From: DATMNR01 sp963702765
GTDB taxonomy: Bacteria; Chloroflexota; Ktedonobacteria; Ktedonobacterales; Ktedonobacteraceae
Reading direction: 5' to 3'
DNA: 64,000 bases
NCBI GenBank assembly: GCA_963702765.1
Contig: CAVPEB010000005.1
Span: forward strand, 91,085-155,084
Shown: positions 27,573 to 36,708 of the stretch, one piece after another
Layout of the letters: every line of letters starts with the position of its first letter
Numbering within the stretch: position 1 is the stretch's first letter
Position numbers and translations under genes: made by a program
The notes under the pieces: model-generated
What the model was told of the DNA's origin: nothing
The model's input: only the letters and a program-made list of their open reading frames with translations
Databases searched by the model: none

Positions 27573-28946
27573 ATGCTTCGGGAACCAATCACCATTAATC
27601 GTAAGCATGTAGAAGAGATTGTCGCTCGTGAAGAAGCGGAGTTTCGCAGACGCACTCCCAGTTCGAAAAAAATCCACAAACGTGCTGAATCTTCATTGCC
27701 AATGGGAGTGTCAAGCTCATTTCAGGCAATCCCACCTTATCCTCTTTTCGTAGATCGTGCAGTAGGCAGTCATATATGGGATATCGATGGGAATGAGTAT
27801 GTCGATTTTCACCTGGCTTTTGGTAGCCTGCTTGTTGGGCATTCGCATCCATTATTGGTAGAGACCTTGCGTGATCAGCTTGGCAAGGGTAGCCTTTATT
27901 CTTTACCCTGTCCTGATACCGTATATTTAGCTGAAGAAATGGTGCGCCGTTTTGCACCGATTGAGCAGGTGCGTTTCTGTAATTCAGGAACAGAAGCGAC
28001 AATGGATGCTATTCGCCTGGCACGAGCGCATGCTGGCCGAGATAAAATAGTGAAGATTGAGGGTTCTTATCATGGTCATCATGATACGGTCATGATGAGT
28101 ACAAAGCCTTCAGTCGAGGCTGCTGGTCCGGCAGAACGACCACATACAGTGCCAGCTTCAAAAGGTATACCTGCCGATGTGAAGGGAAACACCGTTATTG
28201 CCCCTTACAACGATCCAGAGGCCTTAGATCGTATTCTGAGCGAGCATAAAGGCGAAATAGCAGCAGTCATTACCGAAGCCGTATTAATGAATGTTGGTAT
28301 CATGCTGCCAGATGAGGGTTATCTTCAAAGTGTGCGAGATATTACACGCAGACATGGTGTATTGCTGATCTTCGACGAAGTTAAAACGGGTGTAACTGTT
28401 GCACCAGGAGGTGTCACGGAAATCTATCCTGTGGAACCAGACTTAATCTGCCTTGCGAAGTCAATTGGTGGTGGTATGCCGATCGGCGCATTTGGTGGAC
28501 GGGAAGAGATCATGCGTCGTATAAATCACAGTGAAGTGTTACATCTTGGAACTTTTAATGGCAATCCTATGTCGATGCGGGCGGGATTGGTTACACTAAC
28601 ACAGATCTTTACTCCAGAAGCTCATGAGCATGCTAATGGACTTTCGAAACAACTTGGCGAGTCCTATATAGGCATCATTGAGGAGTTCGATTTGCCAATG
28701 CATGTAGCTCAAATTGGAGCAAAGGGTTGTGCTATGTTCCGATTCGAACGTGCTAGAAATTATCGCGCGTGGTGGGAGATCGACATGGATGTTTCCTATG
28801 CATACTGGCTTTTCCTTGCAAATCGTGGAATTTTATTCCCACCTGGCTTTGATGATCAGTGGACTGTTTCAATACAGCACACTCAGGAGGATATTGATCA
28901 TCACACACATGTCTTCCATCAGTTTGTAACGGAATTAACGAAGTAG
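27573..28946 (+). CDS. Class III PLP aminotransferase, glutamate-1-semialdehyde aminomutase-like
   Basis: 457 residues of the class III aminotransferase family. Landmarks: VRFCNSGTEATMDAIRLARA (PLP phosphate binding), SYHGHHD, LIFDEVKTG (the Asp that binds the PLP nitrogen), and K296 in CLAKSIGGGMPIGAFGG, the Schiff-base lysine. It resembles HemL (glutamate-1-semialdehyde 2,1-aminomutase) most, but is ~30 residues longer at the N-terminus, and the VITEAVLMNVG segment differs from the usual EPVxGNM. A role in tetrapyrrole synthesis is possible; another amino-ketone transaminase is equally possible. GGAG lies upstream of the ATG. Confidence 0.85.
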   Translation: MLREPITINRKHVEEIVAREEAEFRRRTPSSKKIHKRAESSLPMGVSSSFQAIPPYPLFVDRAVGSHIWDIDGNEYVDFHLAFGSLLVGHSHPLLVETLRDQLGKGSLYSLPCPDTVYLAEEMVRRFAPIEQVRFCNSGTEATMDAIRLARAHAGRDKIVKIEGSYHGHHDTVMMSTKPSVEAAGPAERPHTVPASKGIPADVKGNTVIAPYNDPEALDRILSEHKGEIAAVITEAVLMNVGIMLPDEGYLQSVRDITRRHGVLLIFDEVKTGVTVAPGGVTEIYPVEPDLICLAKSIGGGMPIGAFGGREEIMRRINHSEVLHLGTFNGNPMSMRAGLVTLTQIFTPEAHEHANGLSKQLGESYIGIIEEFDLPMHVAQIGAKGCAMFRFERARNYRAWWEIDMDVSYAYWLFLANRGILFPPGFDDQWTVSIQHTQEDIDHHTHVFHQFVTELTK

Positions 28947-28968
28947 ATTTTCGTAGAAACATACTATA

Positions 28969-29026
28969 CGAGTATAAAGGGGCAGGATAGGCTTCAGTTG
29001 AAAGCCGTCTTGCCCCTTTATACTCG
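28969..29026. terminator. Long hairpin after the aminotransferase gene
   Basis: A 16-bp perfect outer stem (28969-28984 with 29011-29026) encloses an inner GGCTT/AAGCC hairpin. It lies 22 bases after the stop. A T run is absent, so it may be a factor-dependent terminator or mRNA-stabilising structure. Confidence 0.6.
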
Positions 29027-29097
29027 AGCTAGCAAGCTGTGAACTATAGACGAAGCGATTGCGTTTTGCTATACTCACAGCGTGACTTTTACTCTTT

Positions 29098-30876
29098 TTG
29101 AAACGTATTCAAATCTATTATTTGATGCATTGCATGCGGAATAGCGAAGTGCCAAAGATGAGCGGGCAAAATAATATACAGCAATTAGGTGAGAATACTA
29201 CCCAGGATGATGCGATTTTAGAGAATGTGGATGATGCACAAAAGAAAGAATTTCGACAGTCTGAACGTCCTCCAACTTCTATTTCAAGATTTCTAACAGG
29301 TCTTACACCGTTCTGGCATGATCGAATAATTGAGGCTGCGTTAGTTCTATCAATAGCACTCTATTATGTGGTCGGTAATACAAACCTGGGTAGCGGACGA
29401 CTTTTTGAACTGAATCCACTCATCTCATTGCCATTTTTGTTGATTTTTGCAGTTCTCAGCTGGTATCGTTTGCCGTTTGCCGTAGCACTTATACCTTTGA
29501 GCCTTCCATACTATTTGCAACAGAAAACAATGATAAGCCACTATTCATTCAGTATTACTGAGATTGCTCTATTGACGTGCATAGTAGTGGCAGTATCGCA
29601 ATTTTTGCTATACAGGGTACAGTGGAGTTATTATCTATCCTGGCGTGAACTGCGTGATCGTATAGGGCCATTTGCACTACCTATTGCGGTTTTTGTATTA
29701 GCGGCAGGTATCTCTATCATCGTTGCAGTCTCACACAGGATAGCACTGCGTGCATTTCGTGAAGAAGTGTTCGAACCTATTCTCTATGTGTTTCTGGCGA
29801 TGTTTTGCCTGCGCACTCGCCAGGATGTTATTCGATTACTACTTGCTATGCTGTTATCTGGGATGGTGGTTGCATTAATTGGTATGGCCCAATATTTCTT
29901 GTTCAGAAATCAGCTTGTTCTGGAATTAGATGGTATTAGACGAGTCCATGCAATGTATGGAAGTGCAAATAGTATTGGACTCTTCTTTGATTATGTCTTG
30001 CCTATTGGGCTGGCCTTGCTAATGGTCAGAGCATGGACAACAACGAGTCTCTGGAAATCGAAGTGGATACTGGCAGGCACAATCGTAATTTGTTTATGTA
30101 TGCTACTAGTGCTTTATCTGAGTCAATCACGAGGAGCCTGGGTAGCAATCGGCTTTGCTTTCATATTTATCCTTGCGCTTTCAATCCGGAAACGTAAGGG
30201 TTTGCTGGTGGGTGGTTTGATTGGAATTTTTATCTTGGGTGCTATAGTGCTCGTTTTTCATAGACCTATCCTAAATTTCTTTATCGCCGGTCACCAAGAT
30301 ATAAATGGTATTAGCACTGTGACAAAGCGCCTTTTTCTCTGGCTAAGCGCTCTCAGGATGATTCGTGATCACTTCTGGTTTGGTGTTGGTATGGAGAACT
30401 GGTTATGCTATTACAGCCCAAATACGGTATGTGTTAATCCTGGCATAGTTCATTATTACTGGATTTTACAAAGTCCTTTTACTGGCGCATCTACTGGTCT
30501 ACAAGGCGAAGCTACACTTTCCCATCCTCATAATATCTTGCTGCACGTATGGGTAAGTATGGGACTATTTGGTTTATTGGCTTTTATCGCTGTGCTAGCA
30601 CTTTTCTTCTGGCTCTTTGGTCGTATCCTCTTATTTTTACATAAAAAAGGAACTGGACGTGATGCTGCACTGTGGTGGATGACAATTGGTGTAGGGGCTG
30701 GGATGCTTGCGGGAGTTGTCCAAGGACAAGTTGATAGTTCCTTTCTTGCACAAGATCTATCTTTTTGCTTCTGGATGCTCGTTACGGCTCTGTTATTGCT
30801 GCGCGTAATAACAGGTACACCATGGAGAGGAAGCCTTAAACAACAGCAAATCTCCAATTCAGACGAAAGAGCATAG
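29098..30876 (+). CDS. O-antigen ligase/polymerase-like membrane protein
   Basis: 592 residues with about 12 hydrophobic helices after a polar N-terminus of ~75 residues. The large extracellular loop and the motif LWLSALRMIRDHFWFGVGMENW with a downstream SHPHNILLHVW are the hallmarks of the Wzy_C/O-antigen ligase family, which joins or transfers polyprenyl-linked glycans on the outer face of the membrane. The start is uncertain: the ATG at 29158 (MSGQNNIQQ) is also possible and neither has a strong ribosome site. No other polysaccharide gene is adjacent, but two GT-C genes lie 12 kb upstream. Confidence 0.8.
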   Translation: MKRIQIYYLMHCMRNSEVPKMSGQNNIQQLGENTTQDDAILENVDDAQKKEFRQSERPPTSISRFLTGLTPFWHDRIIEAALVLSIALYYVVGNTNLGSGRLFELNPLISLPFLLIFAVLSWYRLPFAVALIPLSLPYYLQQKTMISHYSFSITEIALLTCIVVAVSQFLLYRVQWSYYLSWRELRDRIGPFALPIAVFVLAAGISIIVAVSHRIALRAFREEVFEPILYVFLAMFCLRTRQDVIRLLLAMLLSGMVVALIGMAQYFLFRNQLVLELDGIRRVHAMYGSANSIGLFFDYVLPIGLALLMVRAWTTTSLWKSKWILAGTIVICLCMLLVLYLSQSRGAWVAIGFAFIFILALSIRKRKGLLVGGLIGIFILGAIVLVFHRPILNFFIAGHQDINGISTVTKRLFLWLSALRMIRDHFWFGVGMENWLCYYSPNTVCVNPGIVHYYWILQSPFTGASTGLQGEATLSHPHNILLHVWVSMGLFGLLAFIAVLALFFWLFGRILLFLHKKGTGRDAALWWMTIGVGAGMLAGVVQGQVDSSFLAQDLSFCFWMLVTALLLLRVITGTPWRGSLKQQQISNSDERA

Positions 30877-30983
30877 TACTTTGGGGTATACCTCGATGAT
30901 TTGATAAGGCTAAGCTCCTGATTTTTCACAAGAACATAAACTCGGAAAGATAGGCTGTTAAAGAGCTATACGAGTAGCTCGGC

Positions 30984-31091
30984 TTAGTTGCGATCTGGAA
31001 TAATCACATCTGTATATTCTATCTCCTTAGTAGATTTGGTTTGATTTGTCTCCCAAAATTCAATCACCTCTCGTTTAGTTCGGTGTACCAT
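30984..31091 (-). CDS. Possible 35-residue protein
   Basis: In the 272-base gap between the ligase and the pseudokinase a minus-strand frame runs from an ATG at 31091 to a stop at 30984. The product begins MVHRTKREVIEFWETN and is highly charged, with protein-like composition. The ribosome site is weak (AGGT). No family is recognised. An 18-base dyad GAGCTA-N6-TAGCTC (about 30964-30981) follows its stop and could be its terminator. It could well be chance. Confidence 0.25.
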   Translation of the reverse strand: MVHRTKREVIEFWETNQTKSTKEIEYTDVIIPDRN

Positions 31092-31160
31092 TGTACCTGA
31101 ACTCATTGGGGGTCTATTTACTTATCCCCGAAACTGAGACCTATTATTGTGGGGTGTCGC

Positions 31161-32669
31161 ATGTCTGAGCTACTTGAAGGTGTAATGCTGAGTGAATATC
31201 TCTTGCTGCAATGTGTCAGTAAGGGAGGGATAGCGGATGTGTATCGTGCTCGCCAGACCGAAGGCGGAAATTACGAAGTTGCAATAAAGGTATTTCGAAC
31301 TGGTTATGCTCAGCGCGAGTCCTTTCGTGAATATTTTATGAGCGAGGCGGAAAAAATAGGTCAATTTGAGCATCCAAATATCTTGCCATTTCTTGAATTT
31401 GGCGAGGGAGAGGGCCTGCTTTACTCTGTTACTCCATTTGTGGCAAGTGGCACACTTGAGGATCTTTTGAGGCGTGTCGGCGGGAAGCTCAACGCAATGC
31501 AAACCTTACAAATTATGCAACAGTTGTGCAGTGCCGTTCAGTATGCGCATGAGCATAACGTGATACATGGAAATATTAAGCCAACAAATATTTTTGTTGC
31601 AGCAGATAGCAGGATGCTCCTTTCGGATTTTGGGATAGTGAGAGGATATGATGATAGCCAACAATCACTCACCCGCATTGGTTGGGGTTCAGCCGAATAT
31701 GCCGCGCCAGAACAATCTTTGGGAGTGCTAAGAAGAGCAAGCGATATCTATTCGTTGGGTGTATTACTGTTCAGAATTCTTACGAGTGAACCACCATTTA
31801 CAGGACAAACACCCGTCGAAGTATTACTTAAACATGTCCGGCAGCAACCTCCATCAGCGCGCTCATTTGACCCCAATATTTCTGATGCTGTAGATGGCGT
31901 ACTGTATGTAGCATTGCAGAAACGCTCTGATGATCGTTTTGCTTCGGTGGAAGAGTTTGGTAACGCTCTGACAGAAGCTATAAGTGTTGCTCCAGTTGCT
32001 TCTCCTGTAGCTAGAGCTGTAACTCCGAAAACACACCAGCTTACACCTGATCAAATAACTATAGATCCACAGACTCCAGTACCGGCTTACATGGGTCAAC
32101 CTTCATCTGTGTCTCCTATTACTCCAGCTTTTTCAATAGGACAATCTAATGCTTTATCAAATATCGTTGAGTCCTCAAAGAACAAAACTCCAAGAGTTGG
32201 GAATTTTCCTGTTGACGAGGAAGATTCTGACAAAACTCTAGCATTCAAGACAAACTCATTGAAGGATGATGAAATTATTGAGACGAATAAGTATTGGTCA
32301 ACTGAACCAGTAGAGTGGTCCCCAATTGCGAAAGAAACTGGTGATTCAGTGCCGACTACTGCAACGGAATTTTTGAAGAGCCAGCCAACATCGACAGAAA
32401 ACACTACAAATGAAACAAAATTAAAGCCAGAGTTAGATGAAGAATTCAAGAATGAAGCAAAGGCTGCAGATACACGCCTCAAAAATTTTTTGCCAATCCT
32501 AGTTGTGATCTTATTATTAGTTGGCTTGATTGCAGCACTTCTTTCTTCATTTATCCTTTCCAATCCACCGAGTAGTGGTGATACTGGTAAAGTTCAACAG
32601 GTTGTAGAGGTTCAATCAGTCCTAGCTAGTGTAAGTATTCGAACATCGAGCATGAGCATTTTCAGATAG
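31161..32669 (+). CDS. Transmembrane Ser/Thr pseudokinase 1 (HRD to HGN)
   Basis: 502 residues. Kinase-like domain at residues ~10-265: the glycine loop is altered (SKGGIADVY), VAIK lysine K43 kept, DFG kept (156-158), and the APE motif intact (AAPEQSLG). The catalytic loop reads HGN (136-138): the catalytic Asp is Asn, so phosphotransfer should be lost. A ~175-residue low-complexity, acidic linker follows, then one transmembrane helix near residues 440-465 and a short external tail of ~35 residues. The ATG at 31161 has GGGGTG upstream and is preferred over the GTG at 31149. It is 36 bases ahead of a second pseudokinase, so the two are probably co-transcribed and may act as scaffold or allosteric partners of the active kinase seen elsewhere. 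Confidence 0.88.
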   Translation: MSELLEGVMLSEYLLLQCVSKGGIADVYRARQTEGGNYEVAIKVFRTGYAQRESFREYFMSEAEKIGQFEHPNILPFLEFGEGEGLLYSVTPFVASGTLEDLLRRVGGKLNAMQTLQIMQQLCSAVQYAHEHNVIHGNIKPTNIFVAADSRMLLSDFGIVRGYDDSQQSLTRIGWGSAEYAAPEQSLGVLRRASDIYSLGVLLFRILTSEPPFTGQTPVEVLLKHVRQQPPSARSFDPNISDAVDGVLYVALQKRSDDRFASVEEFGNALTEAISVAPVASPVARAVTPKTHQLTPDQITIDPQTPVPAYMGQPSSVSPITPAFSIGQSNALSNIVESSKNKTPRVGNFPVDEEDSDKTLAFKTNSLKDDEIIETNKYWSTEPVEWSPIAKETGDSVPTTATEFLKSQPTSTENTTNETKLKPELDEEFKNEAKAADTRLKNFLPILVVILLLVGLIAALLSSFILSNPPSSGDTGKVQQVVEVQSVLASVSIRTSSMSIFR

Positions 32670-32705
32670 CGAAGAAAGCTATTATATGTTTTCGAAAGGA
32701 TAAAG

Positions 32706-34739
32706 ATGGCGGAACTCACTGGAGTGACAGTAGGCAATTATTTTCTGCTTGAGTGTTTAGGACGCGAAGGTATGATAGAAAGCTACAGAGCGCGACCTAC
32801 AACACGAGGTGGTTTTGACGTTGTCTTACGCCTCTTTCGACCCCCCTTTCCTGATCCTACCGCATTCCAGGAACATTTTGTCTCAGAGGTAGAAAAAGTT
32901 TGGCATTGTCACCATGAGCATATTCAACCTCTGCTTGAGTATGGTTCAGGAGATGAATTACTCTTTGTTGTCACCGAGTTTCCCAAAGATAAAACACTTG
33001 AGCATATACTGGAATGTGGGCAAGATGGAGAGTTGTTCGAATCATTACATGAAATTGTGGATTCGATTACACAAGTATGTAATGCCCTTCAGTACATTCA
33101 TAACCGGCATATTGTGCATGGAAATATTCAGCCATCAAGCCTTTTGATTCAATCTGATCATACAGTCCTTTTGACAAATTTTAGTATGAAGCATATTTAC
33201 CAGGAAAATGATCCGTTAGTGGCGCAAATTGAGGAGGGAAATGCAGCCTATGTTGCTCCTGAGCAGGTAGTTGGTATGATCACTCCGGCTAGCGACATTT
33301 ATGCAGTTGGAGTGTTGCTCTACCGATTGTTGACGGGACATTTGCCTTATGATGGAGAGAGTGCAGGAGAGATTGCTCTAAAACATGCAAATGAAGCTAT
33401 TCCTCCGTTACGCCAATTTCGTCCCGATTTATCCGAAGCCGTTGAACTAGTAATACGCGTAGCTCTGGCTAAGAGTCCGGAAGCTCGTTTCCCAAGCGCC
33501 GAAGCACTGGCTAAAGCATTACTTGCAGCAATTGTAGCTGATAGCCCTCCAATTGTTTCAGTGAGGGCTCAACGGCGATTAGAGGTGCATTCGAGAAGAC
33601 GAACTACCTTTACGTGGAGCCGTGCTCTATCAATGATTGCGATATTGCTGGTATTATTTGGATTGATTGGCACTCTCAATTTCTTTTCGACATTACCACA
33701 GTATTTAGAAGCTATTCCCGGTCTTCCATTTCATGCAAATATTCAGGGAAGTGTTGTAGAGACGAAGCAAGGAACGAGGGAGGGGGCAAGCCCTGCCCCT
33801 ACAGCTACTTCAAATAATGTTACTCCTTCGACTAAATCTAGAAACGGTGGCACTAAATTGCCACCGTTTCAAGTTACGCCAACAGTAAAACGAACCAGTG
33901 CGCCAATAGTCAGTGGCACTGTGAGGCCCATCATCCCACTGACCCACAACATCTTTTGTGCGTCTGGCACTCTTAAACTTGATAGTTCACAGAATTTGAT
34001 GCCGTTACTGCAACAAGTTGATGTTGACTATTTAAACGCCTGTCATGAATTAACTATCTCGTTACGCGGAGATGGTAGCCGCACAAGCCTTAACAAATTA
34101 GAGCATGGAAGAATAGACATCGCGGGTTCAGATTTAACTGCTAATCCTGGGCGAAATCTAACTGATCAACCAATCGGCGCAATGCTCTATGCCTTAATTG
34201 TTAGTCCTGATGTAGAGGTAAATGGCTTAAGCAAGGCAGAGATTCAGGATATCTTCGAGGGACATATTTCGAACTGGGCACAAGTTGGTGGTTCTAACGA
34301 AGCAATCACAGTCGTGCTCCCTCCTGTTGGAGCAAGCATTAACACAATTTTCCAATCATTTGTGTTGAACGATGTTGCTGAAAATGTGGACGCTATGCGG
34401 ATCGATAAGGATTCACCTATAATGGTGGTGCAGTCAGTTCTTCAAACACCTGGAGCGTTGAGCTTTGTGCCCCTCATGATAGCACAGCAATACAATATGA
34501 ATATACTGGCCATCGATGGAGTTGCTCCCAGCGTGCAAACCTTGCTGGATGGCACTTATACTTTTTGGAGTGTCGAACATTTTTACACTCAGAACGATGG
34601 ATCAGCAGCAGTTCAAGCATATGAACGCTTCTTGAACAGTAATCAAGAACAGCAAGTTCTTCGCGAATTTGGCATTGTGCCGATGAATATGATAGATCAA
34701 AATGTGGTTGACTCTCACGGCTCAGGGCCTGAATTATAG
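32706..34739 (+). CDS. Transmembrane pseudokinase 2 with PstS-like extracellular domain
   Basis: 677 residues. Kinase-like domain at ~12-280 with all key residues lost: VVLR instead of VAIK (R42), HGN (138-140) instead of HRD, NFS (158-160) instead of DFG, and a broken glycine loop (GREGMI). The fold-forming APEQ and the C-lobe DIYAVGVLLYRLLTG are kept. A transmembrane helix lies at ~305-330, followed by a Thr/Pro-rich linker of ~80 residues. Residues ~415-670 resemble a PstS-type periplasmic binding protein (CHELTISLRGDGSRTSLN, SDLTANPG, and IFEGHISNWAQVGG). It probably senses a phosphate-like or small anionic ligand outside and signals conformationally inside. RBS AAAGGA precedes the ATG. 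Confidence 0.88.
   Translation: MAELTGVTVGNYFLLECLGREGMIESYRARPTTRGGFDVVLRLFRPPFPDPTAFQEHFVSEVEKVWHCHHEHIQPLLEYGSGDELLFVVTEFPKDKTLEHILECGQDGELFESLHEIVDSITQVCNALQYIHNRHIVHGNIQPSSLLIQSDHTVLLTNFSMKHIYQENDPLVAQIEEGNAAYVAPEQVVGMITPASDIYAVGVLLYRLLTGHLPYDGESAGEIALKHANEAIPPLRQFRPDLSEAVELVIRVALAKSPEARFPSAEALAKALLAAIVADSPPIVSVRAQRRLEVHSRRRTTFTWSRALSMIAILLVLFGLIGTLNFFSTLPQYLEAIPGLPFHANIQGSVVETKQGTREGASPAPTATSNNVTPSTKSRNGGTKLPPFQVTPTVKRTSAPIVSGTVRPIIPLTHNIFCASGTLKLDSSQNLMPLLQQVDVDYLNACHELTISLRGDGSRTSLNKLEHGRIDIAGSDLTANPGRNLTDQPIGAMLYALIVSPDVEVNGLSKAEIQDIFEGHISNWAQVGGSNEAITVVLPPVGASINTIFQSFVLNDVAENVDAMRIDKDSPIMVVQSVLQTPGALSFVPLMIAQQYNMNILAIDGVAPSVQTLLDGTYTFWSVEHFYTQNDGSAAVQAYERFLNSNQEQQVLREFGIVPMNMIDQNVVDSHGSGPEL
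33776..33870. repeat. Two GC-rich inverted repeats inside the linker of pseudokinase 2
   Basis: Within the coding sequence, GGGGCA-N5-TGCCCC lies near 33785-33801, with the CCCTAC end typical of the dispersed repeats in this window. At 33841-33870 is a perfect 12-bp stem (GAAACGGTGGCA and its complement) with a 6-base loop. Both are in frame and encode the flexible linker between membrane helix and PstS-like domain. Confidence 0.7.
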
Positions 34740-34752
34740 GCTACTTTGAGTT

Positions 34753-36030
34753 TCATTTTCGTGATCTTCTGACCCAGAACACGCGTGATCCTGCAATTAT
34801 TATAATTAGCAGCATGAGAGCTAAGCTTCCAAGCACAATAGGTAGCGTATAGTTTGAACCACTTGCGGCAGGAATATTATTGCGCTTAGTGTTACTCTCA
34901 ATGCTTCTATTTATCGACTCAGCTATTTCAGGAGTCATGACGCTAGAGGGAGCATGTGTGTGAGATGTGCTTGCGATAGCAGTATGTGTAGCAGGAGGTG
35001 TTGAAACACTCGATATTGATCCCGAAGACTGACCAGAGTTACCATTTACCTGCAAACTTAATTCATCGATTGCCTCGAAATCGGAGCCTGGTATAGTTCC
35101 CAACATGTGCAGGTCATCATTATTCCAGCGATTGTCTGGCGCTCCTGAGATGTACCAGCTACTGCCATTGTCGGCTACAATCATTCCATAGTGCTTGAGG
35201 GCTGTCAGGATGATCTGGTTTGTACGCGAAAAGGAAGAGATGTTCACATTCGCCTTAAGGCGCAAGCGTAGACCCATGGGTGGTAAGGTGGGATTTGTAT
35301 TCGAGGATGCATAATGACGTGCGGGCCAGAGAAAAGCGCTCTGAGTGCTATTTACAGTAAAACGGAGAGCATGATTGATGACTCCAGAAGCAATCTCGTC
35401 ATATCGAACTAACCCTGGAAGAATGGGCAAACCTGCCGCATCGGCGGATGTCCAGGAACTGGGGCGTAATGCATCAGAATTCAGGCTCCAAACTGCCCCG
35501 CTCCCAGCTTTCCAGCTTCCATTGCTCTGTGGATAACTCGCGTACATTTCATATAGTTTACAAGTGCCACTATCAACTACAATGACGTGGCGGTCACCAT
35601 TGCTTTGAGACCCACCTTCAATGGATGCATTGGAAGGAATGGGATATGGTCCAGGATTGCTTTCATCAGCATAGGTGAAGCTAACTGGCACGTTAGGCTG
35701 ATTATCTGATACAACTGAGTAGGGTATCCCAATCGGAGCATTGTTGTATAAGCCTGAGCCGAAGTCAGCATGAACGTGACTCGTTAATCCAATACTTGCG
35801 ATATAATTAGCGGAGTTAGGATGAACGGGGAGCGAGGAGATATCACGATTCCAGATGTTGTCAGCAGGAAAAAGAGGACAACCTCCAATAGTAGCGTTGC
35901 CTAATGCTCTAGCGTTGGTAGGATTTTGAAGAAATGCATTGATCAAGTAAAACGATGAGATGAATATAATGATGCATGCAGCGCTGATTATTGGATAGAT
36001 GCGTGGGCGTTGAGTAGAAATCGAATTCAC
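34753..36030 (-). CDS. Uncharacterised cell-surface protein anchored at both ends
   Basis: 425 residues. A membrane helix or signal anchor lies at ~12-34; the large middle part is outside the cell and starts with GGCPLFPADNIWNRDISSLP, a motif I associate with uncharacterised secreted proteins of Actinobacteria and Chloroflexi. A Ser/Thr/Pro-rich stretch near residues 345-390 leads to a C-terminal helix (YTLPIVLGSLALMLLIIII) and a basic tail (RVFWVRRSRK), a membrane or sortase-less wall anchor. It converges with pseudokinase 2, with 13 bases between the stops. The function is unknown; no catalytic motif is evident. Confidence 0.75.
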   Translation of the reverse strand: MNSISTQRPRIYPIISAACIIIFISSFYLINAFLQNPTNARALGNATIGGCPLFPADNIWNRDISSLPVHPNSANYIASIGLTSHVHADFGSGLYNNAPIGIPYSVVSDNQPNVPVSFTYADESNPGPYPIPSNASIEGGSQSNGDRHVIVVDSGTCKLYEMYASYPQSNGSWKAGSGAVWSLNSDALRPSSWTSADAAGLPILPGLVRYDEIASGVINHALRFTVNSTQSAFLWPARHYASSNTNPTLPPMGLRLRLKANVNISSFSRTNQIILTALKHYGMIVADNGSSWYISGAPDNRWNNDDLHMLGTIPGSDFEAIDELSLQVNGNSGQSSGSISSVSTPPATHTAIASTSHTHAPSSVMTPEIAESINRSIESNTKRNNIPAASGSNYTLPIVLGSLALMLLIIIIAGSRVFWVRRSRK

Positions 36031-36364
36031 AGTCCCAGCCTCCTTAAAACGCAGTTATTTGTGATTCTTGGAGTTTCAGCCATCTATTCTGAGGAATATT
36101 GCTTTTATTTGTCACGGTGTATCTTATACTTTTTCAAAGAGTTTAGCTACGTTTCGTGAAAGAATGCGTGGTTAGAGGTACCAAAAGTACTGTCCATTTA
36201 CTTTATTGAAATGATGGAGAGAGGAGAAGTAACGCGAACCAGAGTGGAGTACTCTAATTTGGGAAATTGTCTTACGATTAGAGTTTTAATTCTTCAGGCA
36301 GGATAATCCCCGCCTGAATAGAATACTAATGGTAAATGGCGCTTAAAAAAATTGGCTGTGTGCT
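36031..36364. other. Intergenic region without a gene
   Basis: No coding frame is seen. A 7-bp dyad TTCAGGC/GCCTGAA (36293-36318) with a 12-base loop lies beyond the DUF2630 stop but has no T run on either side. The rest probably holds the promoter of the surface protein. Confidence 0.5.
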
Positions 36365-36607
36365 TTATTGCTGGTAGTGTTCTACGATTTTTGGATCGCG
36401 AACCTCAGCCTCATCAGGATTTAGGCCAGCATTTCTGCGGGCACGACGTTGGCGCAACAAATCCCAGCACTGGTCAAGGCTTACCTCCAAGGCCTTCATT
36501 CGAGCCTCCTGTTCGTGATCCAATCCAGTACCTTCGGCCTGGTTCATCAGCTCGTGTTCCTCGTTCACCAGTTCAGTTATTTGTTTCAGGATTTCACTAT
36601 CGTTCAT
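36365..36607 (-). CDS. DUF2630 family small protein
   Basis: 80 residues, mostly helical and charged. The block LDQCWDLLRQRRARRNAGLN is the signature of DUF2630, a small family of unknown function common in Actinobacteria and Chloroflexi. AGGAGGAG lies just upstream of the ATG. It is transcribed alone and precedes no obvious partner; the MutS-like gene on the same strand lies 101 bases upstream. Confidence 0.9.
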   Translation of the reverse strand: MNDSEILKQITELVNEEHELMNQAEGTGLDHEQEARMKALEVSLDQCWDLLRQRRARRNAGLNPDEAEVRDPKIVEHYQQ

Positions 36608-36708
36608 GAGTTTCTCCTCCTGCCATATTCTCGGATCTTTAATAGATGCTATTTCTTCGCTATTCTAACTGATAAAATAACTCGTATGCAAGTCTTCAGA
36701 AGCGTTCA

